62,711 nt of DNA from Alkalibacterium kapii (GTDB taxonomy: Bacteria > Bacillota > Bacilli > Lactobacillales > Carnobacteriaceae_A): contig NZ_BJUY01000009.1 in the NCBI RefSeq assembly GCF_007988865.1, positions 1 through 62,711 on the forward strand. Reading direction: 5' to 3'. The position numbers and the translations under genes were made by a program. The notes beneath the pieces are model-generated. The model was not told the DNA's origin. It saw nothing but the letters and a program-made list of their open reading frames with translations, and ran no database searches. Shown here piece by piece: positions 62,561 to 62,711 of this stretch; position 1 is the first letter of the stretch, and every line of letters begins with the position of its first letter.

Positions 62561-62711
62561 TTGTTGCTAAATCCATATTGCAACTACTTTTTCTCTTTTT
62601 TGTCAAAAACATGTTGCCAAACCGTTATTGCAACTACTTTTCTCCCTTCTTTCTCAAAAACATGTTGCCAAACCGTTATTGCAACTACTTTTTCCTCTTC
62701 TTTCTCAAAAA
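62561..62711. repeat. Tandem array, family D (3 units, about 50-51 bp, cut by window end)
   Basis: Blocks TTGTTGCTAAATCCATATTGCAAC (62561, written here as a variant) and two nearly identical copies at 62611 and 62662 of ATGTTGCCAAACCGTTAT followed by TGCAACTACTTTT are spaced 50 and 51 bp apart. GTTGC and GCAAC flank each block and can form a hairpin. T/C-rich stretches separate them. The array continues beyond the window. The stretch 62384-62560 is AT-rich and holds nothing that I can support. Confidence 0.85.

Overview
The window reads as chromosomal core of a Gram-positive Firmicute of the Lactobacillales type. The gene neighbourhoods argue for this: a comGA-GG competence operon; a pepQ-efp-asp23-nusB-xseA-xseB-ispA-tlyA-argR-recN cluster; acylphosphatase next to yidC; PepV; a SagA-like NlpC/P60 hydrolase; strong AGGAGG ribosome binding sites; and frequent GTG/TTG starts. 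Very acidic exported proteins plus a glycine cleavage operon, unusual for lactic acid bacteria, fit a halo/alkaliphilic Carnobacteriaceae-like lineage (Alkalibacterium or Marinilactibacillus type). That placement is inference, not proven. I see no rRNA, tRNA, prophage, insertion sequence or cas genes.

Layout. 0-8 kb: an NhaC-superfamily transporter under a lysine riboswitch (hence a predicted lysine transporter, LysW), a beta-carbonic anhydrase, a 53-residue membrane peptide, and gcvT-gcvH-gcvPA-gcvPB. 8-15 kb: an iron alcohol dehydrogenase, a GerMN lipoprotein, a low-complexity surface protein, PepV, NAD(P)HX dehydratase and a small membrane protein. 15-25 kb: RsuA-type pseudouridine synthase, MurJ-type flippase, ABC exporter, leuS with a T-box leader, MnmM and an ATP-grasp pseudogene. 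25-34 kb: a nucleoside ABC transporter with its BMP lipoprotein, FtsK/SpoIIIE, acylphosphatase and YidC. 34-48 kb: a NERD protein, a CovRS/ArlRS-like two-component system, 6-phosphogluconate dehydrogenase, a 38-residue membrane peptide and the recN-to-pepQ cluster. 48-54 kb: the comG operon, YebC and a VanZ-like protein. 54-62 kb: oligoendopeptidase F, the SagA-like hydrolase with a WalR-like box, TrhO and a class A penicillin-binding protein.

The most unusual content is non-coding. Several intergenic regions, all between convergent genes where both flanks are visible, hold tandem arrays of imperfectly palindromic units with a period of 52 bp, or close to it. Family A (blocks GAGTTCGACAT and AAGTGCACACTCA) occurs three times with an exact 52-bp register (7, 9 and 9 units). 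Its two conserved block centres are spaced 21 and 31 bp apart, so all blocks would lie on one face of the helix. Three sequence-unrelated families (B, C, D) with roughly the same period occupy the window ends and the 56 kb gap. I know of no described element that matches.

Most gene functions here are well-known housekeeping roles. Regulatory features with good sequence support are the lysine riboswitch, the leuS T-box, an ARG-box candidate downstream of a strong argR promoter, and many intrinsic terminators.
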